The notes: generated from the letters alone by a model not told the origin. DNA of 64,000 bases from CAWAMR01 sp963783095 (GCA_963783095.1 CAWAMR010000016.1:186001-250000); one strand, 5' to 3'. Counted from the first letter of the stretch, positions 24,131-34,843 are shown. A program made the numbers and translations.

Positions 24131-25334
24131 TCATTTCCCCGGCAATGCTCGGCGGGGCATGGCGGTCTCCGTCGGCTTGACCGTGGCACCAGGTCGGCGC
24201 TCGATTCACGCCTTCAACGATGATCCATTCCTTGCCGTTGAGGCCGCTTTGAATGACGCGCAATCCATCTTCTTGAACGCGGTTTGCGGCAAGGATATCG
24301 ACCCGCTCGACGGTGTTGTTTTTTTCCTTGTTCACGACCAGAACATATTTAAGGCTCTGATCCGAAAGGATGGCACGATCGGCCACCAGTGTAGCCTGGT
24401 AGGGATCCGCCAGCGTTATCCTCAATCGCGCGAACTTCCCGACGGTTAGTGGGCGGCGACCATCAGCGCCAACGGGGTTGTCAAATTTTGCCCGGACCTT
24501 GATGCTGCCGGTCGCGGAGTCGACTCGATTATCGACGAAATCCACGAAACCCTTGTAAGGAAATCTGCCGTCGCTGTCGATCGACATCTCCACCGGGATC
24601 TTGAGCTTGGTGCCTTTCGGAGCTGCAGGATCTTTTTCCGCTATCTGACGGAGCAATTTCCTGTAATTCTCGTAGGCTCGTTCGTTGACGTAGAAGTTGA
24701 CGTAGATCGGATCGACGCCAACGATGGTCGTCAACAAACTGTCCGCGCCGCTCGAGTTGACCAGGTTACCCGTGGTGAGCATGGCCTCGCCGACCCTGCC
24801 ACTGATGGGAGCTGTGATTTTGCAAAAGCCAATGTTCAACTCCGCTGCGATGATTTTGCCGCGCAACACGTCAATGCCGCCGATCGCCTCACTCTTGTCG
24901 GTGATGACTTTCAGGTATTCCTCCTTGGACCCCGCCCCGGTCTCGGCGAGTTTCTTGTACGCGGGCATCTTCTCATCCGCGAATTTGAGTTTAGCCTCCC
25001 AGGTAGCCAGTTGACCTTTCGCCTGCTTCAAATCCGCTTCAAATGGAGTCGAATCGATGATGAACAGATCGGCACCAGCGGCAATTTCCTCACCCTCCTG
25101 GAAACGAACTTCCTTGATATGTCCACGAACGCGCGACCGAATATCGACGGATTCCTTGGCGTCCAGGGTACCTGTGTAAAGATCCCAGTCGGCTATCTTT
25201 TCCGAAACCGGTTGGCTAATCATCACTTCAAAGGGGGGCGGCTCGACCAGTGCCGGCTCACGGTTGCAACCCAGTGCTGCGGTCGCCAGAACTGCCAGCA
25301 AGATTCCCAATCGAAACAGGTTCGTTTTGTGCAT
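24131..25334 (-). CDS. RND periplasmic adaptor (membrane-fusion protein), lipoprotein (one frame break)
   Basis: Start 25334 follows GGGAGG with a six-base spacer. The leader LLAVLATAALGC indicates a lipoprotein. The order is beta-barrel start, half of a lipoyl-like motif (VRGHIKEVRFQEGEEIAAGA), a short helical hairpin, the second half (NIGFCKITAPISGRVGEAML), a beta barrel, and a membrane-proximal domain (GLNGKEWIIVEGVNRA). A frame break near 24195 precedes the natural end, which in the next frame reads RPGATVKPTETAMP and stops at 24131. It couples the pump encoded 88 bases downstream to an outer-membrane channel. Confidence 0.9.
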
Positions 25335-25369
25335 GTCATACCTCCCAAGAAGACTCTGAATAAGTCGAA

Positions 25370-26296
25370 TCATCGCGTAACTTCCGCCGAGATCGCGTCA
25401 CTGGGTGACGTGTTGAATTCAGAAGTAGCGGTGTCATCGGCACGAGCGATCACACTTTTGGACGCTCGGCGAGCGAAAGCGCGGGCAGCAATGAGCAGCA
25501 CCATCAGCCCCGAGAATGTCGCGACCAGGAGCATCACGGTCACGGTTGGATCGGTGAAATTCTGCGTGGCAATGACCAGCCCGGCCGCAATGTTTCGCTG
25601 CCCCGTACCCAGTGCAAGGACCGACCGGGTGCTTGAGGAAGGCCCACCCAGCGCATACCCGGTGATCAGGCACAGCGAAACAAACAGCATTGCGGTCAGC
25701 GCAGCTCCGCTGCCAAAGGTTCCAATCATCCCCGTCCAATTCAAACCCAGCAAAAGTGCGACCGTAGTGAGCAAACTGACACTTGCGGCAATTTTGAACG
25801 CGGGCAATAACCGAACCGCCCAGCGTTCCGACCGCTGTTTCACCGCCATTGCTACCGCGAGAGGGAGCATCATCGTTATCAAGAGTGGCCGGGCAATTGA
25901 CCAGGGGTTCGCCGCCAGACCGGGGAGAAGTAGAGGCAAAAGAATCGGCATGAAGATCACGCTGCCAACCGTCAGCAAGAGCATAAGGCCGACCGAGTAG
26001 GCAAAGTCACCTCGCGCGACTTGAGCCAACTTGGGAAGAAACGGCGCACCCGCTGCTCCTCCGAGCAAGAGCAACCCGATCGCATACGCGGGTTGCAGTG
26101 GAATGACTTCCGTCAGTGTATAGGCCAGGAGTGGAGAGATCACGAAATTAGCGACCAGCGCGAAAAGCACCAAACGACGCCGTCGCATCGCCGCTAAGAG
26201 ATCGCGGAGCCTCAGCTCCAGGCCAACCGCGACCATGCTGGTCGCGACGAAGGCTAATACAGCAATTTTCGCAATCGTATCGAGGAACTCATTCAC
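25370..26296 (-). CDS. BASS-family (bile acid:sodium symporter-like) transporter
   Basis: 308 residues with about nine or ten hydrophobic helices beginning IAVLAFVATSMVAVGLEL. The family signatures are visible: GLLLLGGAAGAPFLPKLA and, in the second half, LALGTGQRNIAAGLVIATQ, which corresponds to the crossover motif of SBF/BASS carriers. Such carriers import organic anions or bile-acid-like compounds with sodium; the substrate here is unknown. The gene lies 20 bases after the glycogen phosphorylase stop, so it is probably in the carbohydrate transcript and might move an organic acid (inference only). The C-terminal Ser/Thr-rich tail is probably cytoplasmic. Confidence 0.85.
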   Translation of the reverse strand: MNEFLDTIAKIAVLAFVATSMVAVGLELRLRDLLAAMRRRRLVLFALVANFVISPLLAYTLTEVIPLQPAYAIGLLLLGGAAGAPFLPKLAQVARGDFAYSVGLMLLLTVGSVIFMPILLPLLLPGLAANPWSIARPLLITMMLPLAVAMAVKQRSERWAVRLLPAFKIAASVSLLTTVALLLGLNWTGMIGTFGSGAALTAMLFVSLCLITGYALGGPSSSTRSVLALGTGQRNIAAGLVIATQNFTDPTVTVMLLVATFSGLMVLLIAARAFARRASKSVIARADDTATSEFNTSPSDAISAEVTR

Positions 26297-26316
26297 TTCT
26301 TTCCCTTTTTCCCGGA

Positions 26317-28827
26317 TTATTCAACAGGGCAAGGCATGACGCCCCATATATCCGCAGCGTACTCCTGGATGGTTCGGTCGCTGGAGAACTTCTCAGATCG
26401 CGCGACATTGCGGATCGCTTTCGCCGCCCATGCCTGAGGATCGCGGTACAGCGATCCCACCTTGCGCTGAGTCTCCACATATTCGGTCAGGTCGGCGAGG
26501 TGCAAATAATAATCGCCACCCGTCAACAGGGTGCCACGGATCGGCTCAAAGATCCCCGGCTCATCCGGGCTAAAGTGGTTTCCGAGGATCAGATCGAGAG
26601 CAGCTCGCGTTTCAGGCTCGTTTTGATAATGCCAGTATGGGTTGTACCAGCCTCGACTGTTCTGCACCTGTTCAGTCGTCAGTCCAAACATAAAGGCATT
26701 TTCCTCGCCCGCTTCCTCTGCGATCTCGATATTGGCTCCGTCCCGCGTCCCAACGGTGAGTGCTCCGTTCATCATAAACTTCATGTTGCTGGTCCCACTG
26801 GCTTCGTAACCCGCCGTGGAGATCTGCTCGGACACATCCGAGGCAGGAATCAGATGTTCTGCCAGAGTACAGCTGTAATTCGGCAAGAACTCCACTCGCA
26901 GCTTGCCACGAGTTGCCGGGTCGGCGTCTACAACCTTGGCGATATTCGAGATGAGCTTGATGATGACCTTGGCGAGATGGTATGCCGGGGCTGCCTTCCC
27001 CGCAAACAGAATCGTCCTGGGCGGAACGGTGAGGGAGGGGTTCGCTCTCAGCCGATTGTACCAGACGACGACCTGAAGAGCATTCAGGAGTTGCCGCTTG
27101 TACTCGTGAATTCTCTTGATCTGCACGTCAAAAAGCGTGTCGGGATCGAGACTGATCCCCGCACTGGATTTGATCCAGTCCACGAAACGTGCCTTTGCAG
27201 CTCGCTTGGCAACCAGGAACTTTTGCCGAAAACCGGCATCCGCCCCCAGCGGTTCGATCTTGCGGAGGAGCGACAAATCGGTGACCCAGCCGTCGCCGAC
27301 AGCCTCCGTGATCAGTTTGCCCAGGTCCGGATTGGCCAGCAACAGCCAGCGGCGCGGCGTAACGCCATTGGTCTTATTGTTGAACCGTTTTGGGAATAAT
27401 TCTGCAAAATCGGGGACAGTCTTGGTTCGAAGCAGCTCCGAGTGGATTTGCGCCACGCCATTGGTGCTGTGGCTGCCGACGATCGCCAGATTCGCCATTC
27501 TGATCTTACGTTCGGGTGCCTCCTCAACGAGACTAACTCTCCTCTGCCGGGCCACGTCTCCGGGGTACTTCGCCTCGACTTCGCCGAGGAATCGACGGTT
27601 GATCTCGTAGACAATCTCCAGGTGGCGCGGCAGCAGGGCTTCGAACAACTCCACCGACCACTTCTCCAGCGCCTCCGGCAAGAGAGTATGATTGGTGTAA
27701 GCCAGAGTGCGAACGGTCAAGTCCCAGGCTTGGTCCCAGCCAAGCTTTGCCTCGTCGAGCAGGATTCGCATCAGCTCCGGAACCGCCATTGCGGGATGAG
27801 TATCGTTCAACTGGATTGCTACTTTTTCGGGTAGCGCCGACCAATCATTGCCACGCTGCCGGAACCGCCTAATGATGTCGGCCAGCGAGCAACGGACCAG
27901 GAAGTACTCCTGCAAGAATCGTAGCGACCGACCGCGCGCGGTAGAGTCATCCGGATAGAGCACGCGCGTGATCGACTCGGCCAGCACCCGGTCGGCGACG
28001 GCCCCGAAGAAGTCGCCACTGCTGAACTCGCCGAAGTCGAAGACATTGGGAGTCGCTGCCTGCCAGAGCCGAAGAGTATTGATCGTGTTTCCCCCAAACC
28101 CCACAACCGGTCGATCGTACGGCATCCCGAGAAGGGACATTGGATGATGGCGATTCACGGTAATCTCTCCGCCATGAACGCCAAAGCAACATCCCAAAGG
28201 GACGGTTACGCTTTCTGCGGGACGTTTCACTTCCCAGGGATCGGGGCGATCGAGCCAGGGGTCCGGTTGTTCGACCTGATATCCATTTCGGAGTTCTTGT
28301 CGGAAAATTCCATAGTCGTAGCGAAGGCCATAGCCGATGGCCGGGATCTGGAGCGTTGCGAGTGAGTCAATAAAGCAGGCAGCCAGTCGACCAAGCCCAC
28401 CATTGCCGAGTCCCGCATCGGGTTCCTGTTCGGTCAAATCGGCCAGACGTATCTTCTTGGCCTGCTCAATCACCCCAGCTATCGGCGCGAGCATCAGGTT
28501 GGTAAGATTATTGGCCAGCGAACGGCCAATCAGAAACTCCAACGAGAGGTAATAGACTTGCTTCGGATTGGCCTGGTTGTGTTGGTCGATTGTTTTCACC
28601 CAGCGCTGAGCAAACACATCCCGCAGAGCTGAGGCCAGTGCTTCGAACTGATCGCGCGGCTGGGCGTCTTTCGCATCGATCACATGGTCGAACGTCAGTC
28701 GGCGCTCGTACAACGCATCTTCAGTGCCGGTAAACGCTACCGGCCCGCAGCCGTATTGGCGGAGGAGCTTCGCCATACCATCTGGCGAGCCGGACGTCGA
28801 AGGCGGTTTCTTGGTTGTCGTATTCAT
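26317..28827 (-). CDS. glgP: Glycogen phosphorylase
   Basis: The frame is intact: 836 residues, the usual size. The enzyme releases glucose-1-phosphate from alpha-1,4-glucan with phosphate and pyridoxal phosphate. Evidence: the N-terminal YYLSLEFLIGRSLANNL, the DAGLGNGGLGRLAACF block, the active-site QLNDTHPAMAVPELMRIL, and the pyridoxal-phosphate site EASGTSNMKFMMNGALTVGT containing the Schiff-base lysine. It lies 18 bases downstream of the phosphatase gene and forms a unit with the acetate kinase and phosphoketolase genes. Its integrity contrasts with the many broken genes around it. Confidence 0.97.
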   Translation of the reverse strand: MNTTTKKPPSTSGSPDGMAKLLRQYGCGPVAFTGTEDALYERRLTFDHVIDAKDAQPRDQFEALASALRDVFAQRWVKTIDQHNQANPKQVYYLSLEFLIGRSLANNLTNLMLAPIAGVIEQAKKIRLADLTEQEPDAGLGNGGLGRLAACFIDSLATLQIPAIGYGLRYDYGIFRQELRNGYQVEQPDPWLDRPDPWEVKRPAESVTVPLGCCFGVHGGEITVNRHHPMSLLGMPYDRPVVGFGGNTINTLRLWQAATPNVFDFGEFSSGDFFGAVADRVLAESITRVLYPDDSTARGRSLRFLQEYFLVRCSLADIIRRFRQRGNDWSALPEKVAIQLNDTHPAMAVPELMRILLDEAKLGWDQAWDLTVRTLAYTNHTLLPEALEKWSVELFEALLPRHLEIVYEINRRFLGEVEAKYPGDVARQRRVSLVEEAPERKIRMANLAIVGSHSTNGVAQIHSELLRTKTVPDFAELFPKRFNNKTNGVTPRRWLLLANPDLGKLITEAVGDGWVTDLSLLRKIEPLGADAGFRQKFLVAKRAAKARFVDWIKSSAGISLDPDTLFDVQIKRIHEYKRQLLNALQVVVWYNRLRANPSLTVPPRTILFAGKAAPAYHLAKVIIKLISNIAKVVDADPATRGKLRVEFLPNYSCTLAEHLIPASDVSEQISTAGYEASGTSNMKFMMNGALTVGTRDGANIEIAEEAGEENAFMFGLTTEQVQNSRGWYNPYWHYQNEPETRAALDLILGNHFSPDEPGIFEPIRGTLLTGGDYYLHLADLTEYVETQRKVGSLYRDPQAWAAKAIRNVARSEKFSSDRTIQEYAADIWGVMPCPVE

Positions 28828-28845
28828 GAGTGAATCTTTCTGTTG

Positions 28846-29448
28846 TTATGCGGTCTCAATGTGATGTGTTTCGTTCCAAAGACGGATTACCGGCCGGGCT
28901 CGTTCATTTTCATAGCCCAGCGCGCTCAAGCTGGCGGTACTTAGCATGAAGTGTCTGCTGTTGATCGAGGGCTCCAGACCCAGCCAGCGGGCTGCCAGTA
29001 CCCGGATAAAATGACCGCTTGAGAAGACCAGCACATCACCGTGGATCGCACGAACGCGCTGGATAACCCGGTCGGCCCGCTCGGCGACCTGGGCTGGCGA
29101 CTCGCCACCGGGACAGCCATCCCGGAACAGTAGCCAGTCGGGCCTTTCGGCGCGGATCTCGGTAGTGCGCCGACCCTCGTACTGACCGTAATCCCACTCA
29201 ACCAGGTCTCGATCGACCTCGGCCACACTGCCGAACCCGGCCAGTTCACAGGTTCGGGAAGCTCTCTGCAAGGGACTGGTAAACACTTTGGCGAGAGTGA
29301 GTTCCTTTAGCCGTTCCCCAAGCCGGCCGGCAATTTGCTCGCCTTCCTGCGTCAAGGGTAAGTCGGTAAGGCCCGTATACTGTCCCGAAATCGTCCATGC
29401 CGTCTGACCGTGCCGTGCAATGTAGAGTATTGGCAGCTTTTCACTCAT
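28846..29448 (-). CDS. Histidine phosphatase (phosphoglycerate mutase-like)
   Basis: The start at 29448 has GGAGAA upstream and gives 200 residues. The phosphohistidine motif is ARHGQTAWT near the N-terminus, a second catalytic region is ERADRVIQRVRAIHGDVLVFSSGH containing the second histidine, and LARWLGLEP-like text follows. Members are cofactor-dependent phosphoglycerate mutases or small-molecule phosphatases of the GpmB/CobC type. In this neighbourhood it may act on a sugar phosphate, but sequence alone does not fix the substrate. Confidence 0.9.
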   Translation of the reverse strand: MSEKLPILYIARHGQTAWTISGQYTGLTDLPLTQEGEQIAGRLGERLKELTLAKVFTSPLQRASRTCELAGFGSVAEVDRDLVEWDYGQYEGRRTTEIRAERPDWLLFRDGCPGGESPAQVAERADRVIQRVRAIHGDVLVFSSGHFIRVLAARWLGLEPSINSRHFMLSTASLSALGYENERARPVIRLWNETHHIETA

Positions 29449-29488
29449 GATTCGTTCTCCGCGATGACGCACTGAACCTTTTGATCCG

Positions 29489-30226
29489 TCACGATGGCTT
29501 CTCTTGACGTTGTTTCCAGCGAGCGTGGTGTTCGCGTATCATCTCAACAATCGCGCTTGGGTCGCTCACGATTTGCGGGATGTTCAGATCCTCCGAGCTG
29601 GCGAGAGAAACTTCCGGCCGAAGCATCCCTGCCTTCGCCCACTCGATCAATCCTTTCCAGAAATCGCCCGCCAGGATGAGCGGTGTGTCGCTCAGATGAT
29701 TGACCTGGAGCAATTGCCAGATCATGAGCATCTCGAGTACCGTACCGATGCCTCCAGGACACACAACAAAGGCATCGGAGACCAGGACGAAGTGGTGTAG
29801 TCGGGTGAAAAAAGTCTTGTGCTCGAATGCCTCGGTCACGAAGGCATTCACGTCCTGCTCGAACGGTAACTCGACCCGGATACCGACGGACTTCTGATGC
29901 ATACCATCGGGGTCGGCAATCTTCACACCTTCGTTCGCCGCCTGCATCAACCCCGGCCCACCTCCCGTGACGATGTCCGCCCCCAGTCGAGTGAGTTCCG
30001 CGGCCAGATCCCGAACTGTTGAATAGACCCAGTGGTTCGGATCGACTCGGGCTGAGCCGAAAATGGTCACTCGGAAACGATCCCGCTTCGTCGGTCGAAG
30101 CCGGGTCAGGTTATTCACCGTCTCCCACAGTCCCAGGATCGACTGGGTCAGGATTTCCAGCGTTGCCTTCTCGTCGGAAAGAGGAACAAGCGGTGTCTTC
30201 GCGGCCGACGGATTCTGAGGACTCAT
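29489..30226 (-). CDS. LOG-family protein (nucleotide phosphoribohydrolase-like)
   Basis: 245 residues with the two family motifs: GGGPGLMQAANEGVK and PGGIGTVLEML, the latter corresponding to PGGxGTxxE. Proteins of this family (TIGR00730/LOG) release bases from nucleoside 5'-monophosphates; plant and some bacterial members make cytokinins. About 40 extra N-terminal residues precede the Rossmann-type core, common in longer bacterial members. It sits between acetate kinase and the phosphatase with gaps of about 40 bases, so it is in the same transcript, although its biochemical link to the sugar pathway is not obvious. Confidence 0.9.
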   Translation of the reverse strand: MSPQNPSAAKTPLVPLSDEKATLEILTQSILGLWETVNNLTRLRPTKRDRFRVTIFGSARVDPNHWVYSTVRDLAAELTRLGADIVTGGGPGLMQAANEGVKIADPDGMHQKSVGIRVELPFEQDVNAFVTEAFEHKTFFTRLHHFVLVSDAFVVCPGGIGTVLEMLMIWQLLQVNHLSDTPLILAGDFWKGLIEWAKAGMLRPEVSLASSEDLNIPQIVSDPSAIVEMIREHHARWKQRQEKPS

Positions 30227-30265
30227 TGTTCGACCCCTTAAAGGAACGATTGCTCAGGCACCATC

Positions 30266-31441
30266 TCAGAATCCAAGTAATTGGCGGGTATGCTCGGCGA
30301 TCATCAATTCCTCGTCCGTCGGCAAAACCCACACTGCTACCTTGCTTGCCGCGGAGCTAATACGCATATTTCTTCCGGTGTTGGCTGACTCATCAAGTTC
30401 CACTCCAAGCCAGTCAGCATCACGGCAGACCCGTGCGCGAATGGTTGCGGCGTTCTCCCCGATCCCGCCGGTAAACACCAGCGCATCGATTCCACCGAGC
30501 GCGGCCACGAGAGAGCCGATTTCCCGGCCAATCCGGTAGATGAACAGATCGACGGCCTCGACGGCGCGAGGATCGTTACTTGCCAAAAGAGTCCTCATAT
30601 CACTGGAAATTTCGGATACTCCCAGCAGACCGGACTCATGATAGATGAGGTTCTCCAAATCCTTGGCACTCAAGCCGTGTTGCGTCATCAAGTAGAGCAG
30701 CACTCCGGGGTCGAGCGATCCCGCGCGAGTGCCCATGAGCAAGCCATCCGCGGGAGTAAAACTCATCGTCGTGGCGATACTCCGCCCACCGAGAAGAGCA
30801 CACAGACTGGCCCCATTGCCAAGGTGGGCCACGACGGTGCGTCCACTTGCCCCTTTCGGATCGCACTTCGCCAGCGCTCGAGAGATGAACTCATAGGAGA
30901 GTCCGTGGAACCCGTATCGACGCACTCCTTCGTCCGTGAATCGGCGAGGCAGACCAAATTTCTGTGCAACCTCCGGCTGCGTTCGATGGAAGGCAGTATC
31001 GAAACACGCCACCTGGGGCATTGATGGACGCAGTCTTTTCACCGCCCGCACCGCTGCCAGGTTGTGCGGTTGATGCAACGGGGCGAGCGGAATGAGTCGT
31101 TCCAGCGCTTTGAGAACAATCTCGTCGATCTGGACGGGATCGGCAAACTGCATACCGCCATGCACGACACGATGCCCGACAGCGGCCAGATGACCATTGC
31201 CGAGATGAGCGCGGGTTCGGTCGACGACGACTCCCAGTGCCTGTTCGTGGTCGGCACCGGCGGCGAGGGTCTGTTCGTCGATCCGTTCGCCGGAAGCGCT
31301 GCGAAGGACGAAGCGCGGCGCTGTCCCAATGCCTTCTACTTGCCCCCGAACCAGTAACCCGCCATTAACTCGATCGGCCCCGAAGATTGAGAACTTCAGA
31401 CTCGACGAACCAGCGTTGAGCACCAGGATGCTATCGATCAC
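30266..31441 (-). CDS. ackA: Acetate kinase
   Basis: 391 residues from a GTG at 31441, which has AAGGGA upstream. It converts acetyl phosphate and ADP into acetate and ATP. Motifs: LVLNAGSSSLKFSIF at the start, GHRVVHGG, VAHLGNGASLCAL, FTPADGLLMGTRAGSLDPG and FTGGIGENAATIRARV. It lies directly downstream of phosphoketolase, which makes acetyl phosphate, and the pair is a classical functional couple. A strong inverted repeat stands between the two genes. Confidence 0.96.
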   Translation of the reverse strand: MIDSILVLNAGSSSLKFSIFGADRVNGGLLVRGQVEGIGTAPRFVLRSASGERIDEQTLAAGADHEQALGVVVDRTRAHLGNGHLAAVGHRVVHGGMQFADPVQIDEIVLKALERLIPLAPLHQPHNLAAVRAVKRLRPSMPQVACFDTAFHRTQPEVAQKFGLPRRFTDEGVRRYGFHGLSYEFISRALAKCDPKGASGRTVVAHLGNGASLCALLGGRSIATTMSFTPADGLLMGTRAGSLDPGVLLYLMTQHGLSAKDLENLIYHESGLLGVSEISSDMRTLLASNDPRAVEAVDLFIYRIGREIGSLVAALGGIDALVFTGGIGENAATIRARVCRDADWLGVELDESANTGRNMRISSAASKVAVWVLPTDEELMIAEHTRQLLGF

Positions 31442-31502
31442 ATCGGTTCCCTTTCAGAGTGAGCAAAAAGCGAACGCCACGGACACCCATTCCAAACCCA
31501 AC

Positions 31503-31558
31503 CGAGCCTGAAGCGTTAGCGAAGTGTAAGCCTTCTCTTCGCTTACGCTTCAGGCTCG
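31503..31558. repeat. Long inverted repeat between phosphoketolase and acetate kinase
   Basis: CGAGCCTGAAGCGTTAGCGA... at 31503-31524 is the reverse complement, with one mismatch in 22 bases, of the sequence at 31537-31558; the loop has 12 bases. The motif GAGCCTGAAGCG(T/C)AAGCGA recurs, as far as I recall, as a dispersed repeat in many planctomycete genomes. It could reduce transcription from phosphoketolase into acetate kinase or protect the 3' end of the mRNA. No T-run follows on the minus strand. Confidence 0.7.
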
Positions 31559-31576
31559 GATCAGAATCCGTTCCGA

Positions 31577-34055
31577 TTAGTATGGCCACTTCCAGTTGGC
31601 CGCCTCGGGCTTGTCGACGCCGTGCTCGTAGGCGTAGTTCTGGCATTCGATCTGCATGTTGCGGAATTTCTCCTTGGCGTGCGCTCCGGCGACCTTGAGC
31701 TTCGGCACGCGGTCGATCACGTCCATCGCCAGAGTGAACCGGTCGATCTGGTTCTGGATCGCCAGTTCCAGCGGGGTGTTGATGTTCCCCTTCTCCTTGT
31801 AGCCGCGAACGTGCAGGTTGTTGTGGTTCGTCCGCCGGTAGGCCAGCCGGTGGATCAGCCACGGGTAGCCGTGGAAGGCGAAGATGATCGGCTTGTCCAC
31901 GGTGAACAGGGAGTCGAAGTCCCGGTCGCGTGAGGCCGTGCGGGTGCTCGGTGTCGGGTTGCAGCTTGAACAGATCGACCACGTTCACGAAGCGGATCTT
32001 CAGGTCCGGGAACTCCTTGGCGCAGCATGTCGGTCGCCGCCAGCGCTTCCTTCGTCGGGATGTCGCCGGCGCACGCCATGACGACGTCCGGCTCGTGGCC
32101 CTGGTCGGTGCTCGCCTTCGTCCAGATGCCGAGTCCCTTGGTGCAGTGGGCGATCGCCTTCTCCATGTCCAGGTACTGCAGGTGCATTCTGCTTGTCGGA
32201 GACGATCACGTTGATGTAGCCTTCGCTGCGCAGGCAGTGGTCGGCGACGGAGAGCAGCGAGTTGACGTCGGGCGGCAGGTAGATGCGCGTCACGGCGGCG
32301 CTCTTGTTCACGACGACGTCGAGGAAGCCCGGGTCCTGGTGGGTGAAGCCGTTGTGGTCCTGCCGCCAGACCGTCGAGGTGATGAGCAGGTTGAGCGAGG
32401 CGATCTTCGCTCGCCACGACAGCAGGTTGCAGATGGTCAGCCACTTGGCGTGCTGGTTGAACATCGAGTCGATGACGTGGGCGAACGCCTCGTAGGTGCT
32501 GAAGAACCCATGCCGGCCGCTGAGCACGTAGCCCTCCAGCATGCCTTCGAGCGTGTGCTCGCTGAGCATCTCGATGACGCGGCCGTCCGGTGCGAGTTCG
32601 GTCCCGTCGGCGTCCTCGGGGAAGTACTCTTCGAGCCAGAGTTTCTTCGACACCTCGTAGATCGCGTTGAGCTTGTTGGAGGTGTTCTCGTCCGGGCCGA
32701 ACACGCGGAAGTTCTGCATGTTCGCCTTCATCACGTCGCGCAGGAACACGCCGAGCGGCCGGCAGTTCTCGGCCTCGGTCGATTCCCGGCTTCTCGACCT
32801 TGATGCCGTAGGTGCGGAAGTCCGGCATGCGCAGCGCCTTCTTCAGATGCCCGCCGTTGGCGTGCGGGTTCGAGCCGATCCGGCGACGTGCCGGCCGGAG
32901 CGAGGGCGCTTCAGTTCCGGCATGAATCGGCCCTGCGCGTCGAACAGTTCCTGCGGGCTTGTAGCCGCGCATCCAGTCTTCGAGTTGCTTGAGGCGGGCT
33001 GGGTCTTTCTTGACGTCTGCCATCGGCACCTGATGGGCCCGCCAGCTTCCTTCGAGCTTGTGGCCGCCGACCTCAGCGGGCTGCTCCAGCCCTTGGGGGT
33101 GCGCAGCACGATCATCGGCCAGCGCGGGCGGAACGGCCTTGCCGCTCGATCGGGCTTGCTTTTGGGCCGCGCGGATCTCGGCAACGCACTTGTCGAGCGT
33201 GGCGGCCATCGCCTGGTGCATGGTTTCCGGATCGGAGCCCTCGACGAAGTACGGCGTCCAGCCGGTGCCGCGGAAGAACGATTCGATCTCGTCGTGGCCG
33301 ACGCGAGCCCAGATCGTCGGGTTGTTGATCTTGTAGCCGTTCAGGTGCAGGATCGGCAGAACGGCACCGTCGCGGATCGGGTTGAGGAACTTGTTGATGT
33401 GCCAGCTGGTCGCGAGCGGCCCGGTCTCCGATTCGCCGTCGCCGACGACCGCGGCGACAATCAGGTCGGGGTTGTCGAACGCCGCCCCGCAGGCGTGGGA
33501 CAGGACGTAACCGAGTTCGCCGCCCTCATGGATCGAGCCGGGCGTCTCCGGGCGTGCAGTGGCTGCCGATCCCGCCGGGGGAGGAAAACTGCTTGAAGAG
33601 CCGCAGCATCCCTTCCTCGTCCTCGCTGCAGTCCGGGTAGATCTCGGAGTACGACCCTTCCAGATAACACGGCCCGAGCACGCCCGGCGCCCCGTGCCCC
33701 GGCCCGGCCATGAAGACGACGTCCAGGTCCTTGGCCTTGATGACGCGGCTCAGATGAATGTACGCGAAGGCCAGGCCCGGGCTGGTGCCCCAGTGGCCGA
33801 GCAGGCGATCCTTGATGTGCTCCGGCTTGAGCGGCTCCTTCAGCAGCGGGTTTGCCCTCAGGTAGGTCATGCCGAGAGCCAGGTAGTTGCTGGCCCGCCA
33901 GAAAGCGTCAATCTTCCTGACTTCTTCCGCGCTCAGCGGCGTCCCTTTACCGTCGATCGCGCCTTGCCGAAAGCGCTGATCGAACCATTGGCAATCGGCC
34001 CGTTAATGCTACCATCGGAGGAACTCCGTTTGGTTTCGGTGATCGTCTGTGCCAT
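31577..34055 (-). CDS. xfp: Xylulose-5-P/fructose-6-P phosphoketolase (at least six frame breaks)
   Basis: The ATG at 34055 follows AAAGGAAAT. The span fits about 826 residues, close to the family size. The thiamine-diphosphate enzyme splits xylulose-5-phosphate or fructose-6-phosphate with phosphate to acetyl phosphate plus a triose or tetrose phosphate. Blocks in successive frames: LLGHWGTSPGLAFAYIHLSR, VFMAGPGHGAPGVLGPCYLE, GSYSEIYPDCSEDEEG, DHNGFTHQDPGFLDVV, VYLPPDVNSLLSV-like text and the C-terminal YKEKGNINTPLELAIQNQID. As written it is broken repeatedly, while the adjacent acetate kinase is intact. The GC-rich central part (32.0-33.2 kb) holds most of the breaks. Confidence 0.93.
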
Positions 34056-34172
34056 TTGATATTTCCTTTCAAGGTGTAGTTCTCGGATGATAGTCGTTGT
34101 CTTCAGTTGTCGGCGATACCGCGGCGACTCGCCTCCCATTCGATCTACGTCGATCCGGTTTTCCCAGTGGAT

Positions 34173-34843
34173 TCATGCTCGGGATCGGCGCTGGATAGTT
34201 CGCTCCCACAACCGAAATCCACCGATAAAGGCGAAGTCGTTATCCCCGATCCGGGTTCCTGGCGGCAGTGGCTTGAGCTTCCTGGCATTGCCACCGCCGA
34301 TCACAACGTCGCTGGGTTTCAGAGCAGCGATCAATTTGGCCACGACATCCTCAACATGGCCTTGCCATTTCTTCCGTCCAAGTCGCTTTAGTCCATGAAC
34401 TCCAACGTAATGCTCCAGCGTGCTCTTCTTGTAATGAAAACGACCGAGTTCCAACGGCTCCACAACGCCATCCAGATAACCGTGGCACCAAAACCAGTCC
34501 CGAGTCCGATGAATAGCATCTTGCCGCCCTGGTAGCTGCCCAGGGCTTGCATGGCGGCATCGTTGATCACCTTGACCGGCATGCCGAAGGCCGATTCAAA
34601 ATCAAAGCCCATCCATCCCGTGCCGAGATTCCTCGGCTCGATCATCGGCTGGCCACACAGAATCGGCCCGGGGAAGCCAATGGAAACTGCTTCATAGTCC
34701 CAGTCCTTGGTCGCCGTTTTGACACTGGCAACCATGTACTCGGGAGTCAATTCTCGACCCGAAGGAAATTTTCGCCGAACTTCATGTCCCGAAGCGAGCA
34801 TCTTCACGTTGGTTCCGCCAATATCAATGACCAGGACGTTCAC
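34173..34843 (-). CDS. ppgK: ROK-family kinase, polyphosphate glucokinase-like (one frame break)
   Basis: The GTG at 34843 follows GGAGCGG. The N-terminus VLVIDIGGTNVKMLASG is a phosphate-binding loop of ROK sugar kinases. Then come VSIGFPGPILCG, INDAAMQALGSYQGGKMLFI and GLGTGFGATVI, a frame break near 34465, and the C-terminal part (ELGRFHYKKSTLEHYVG, GLKRLGRKKWQGHV, VVIGGGNARKLKPLPPGTR, FIGGFRLWE). The last block matches strictly polyphosphate-using glucokinases of actinobacteria and planctomycetes. It would phosphorylate free glucose to glucose-6-phosphate. It stands between aldolase and phosphoketolase. Confidence 0.85.
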
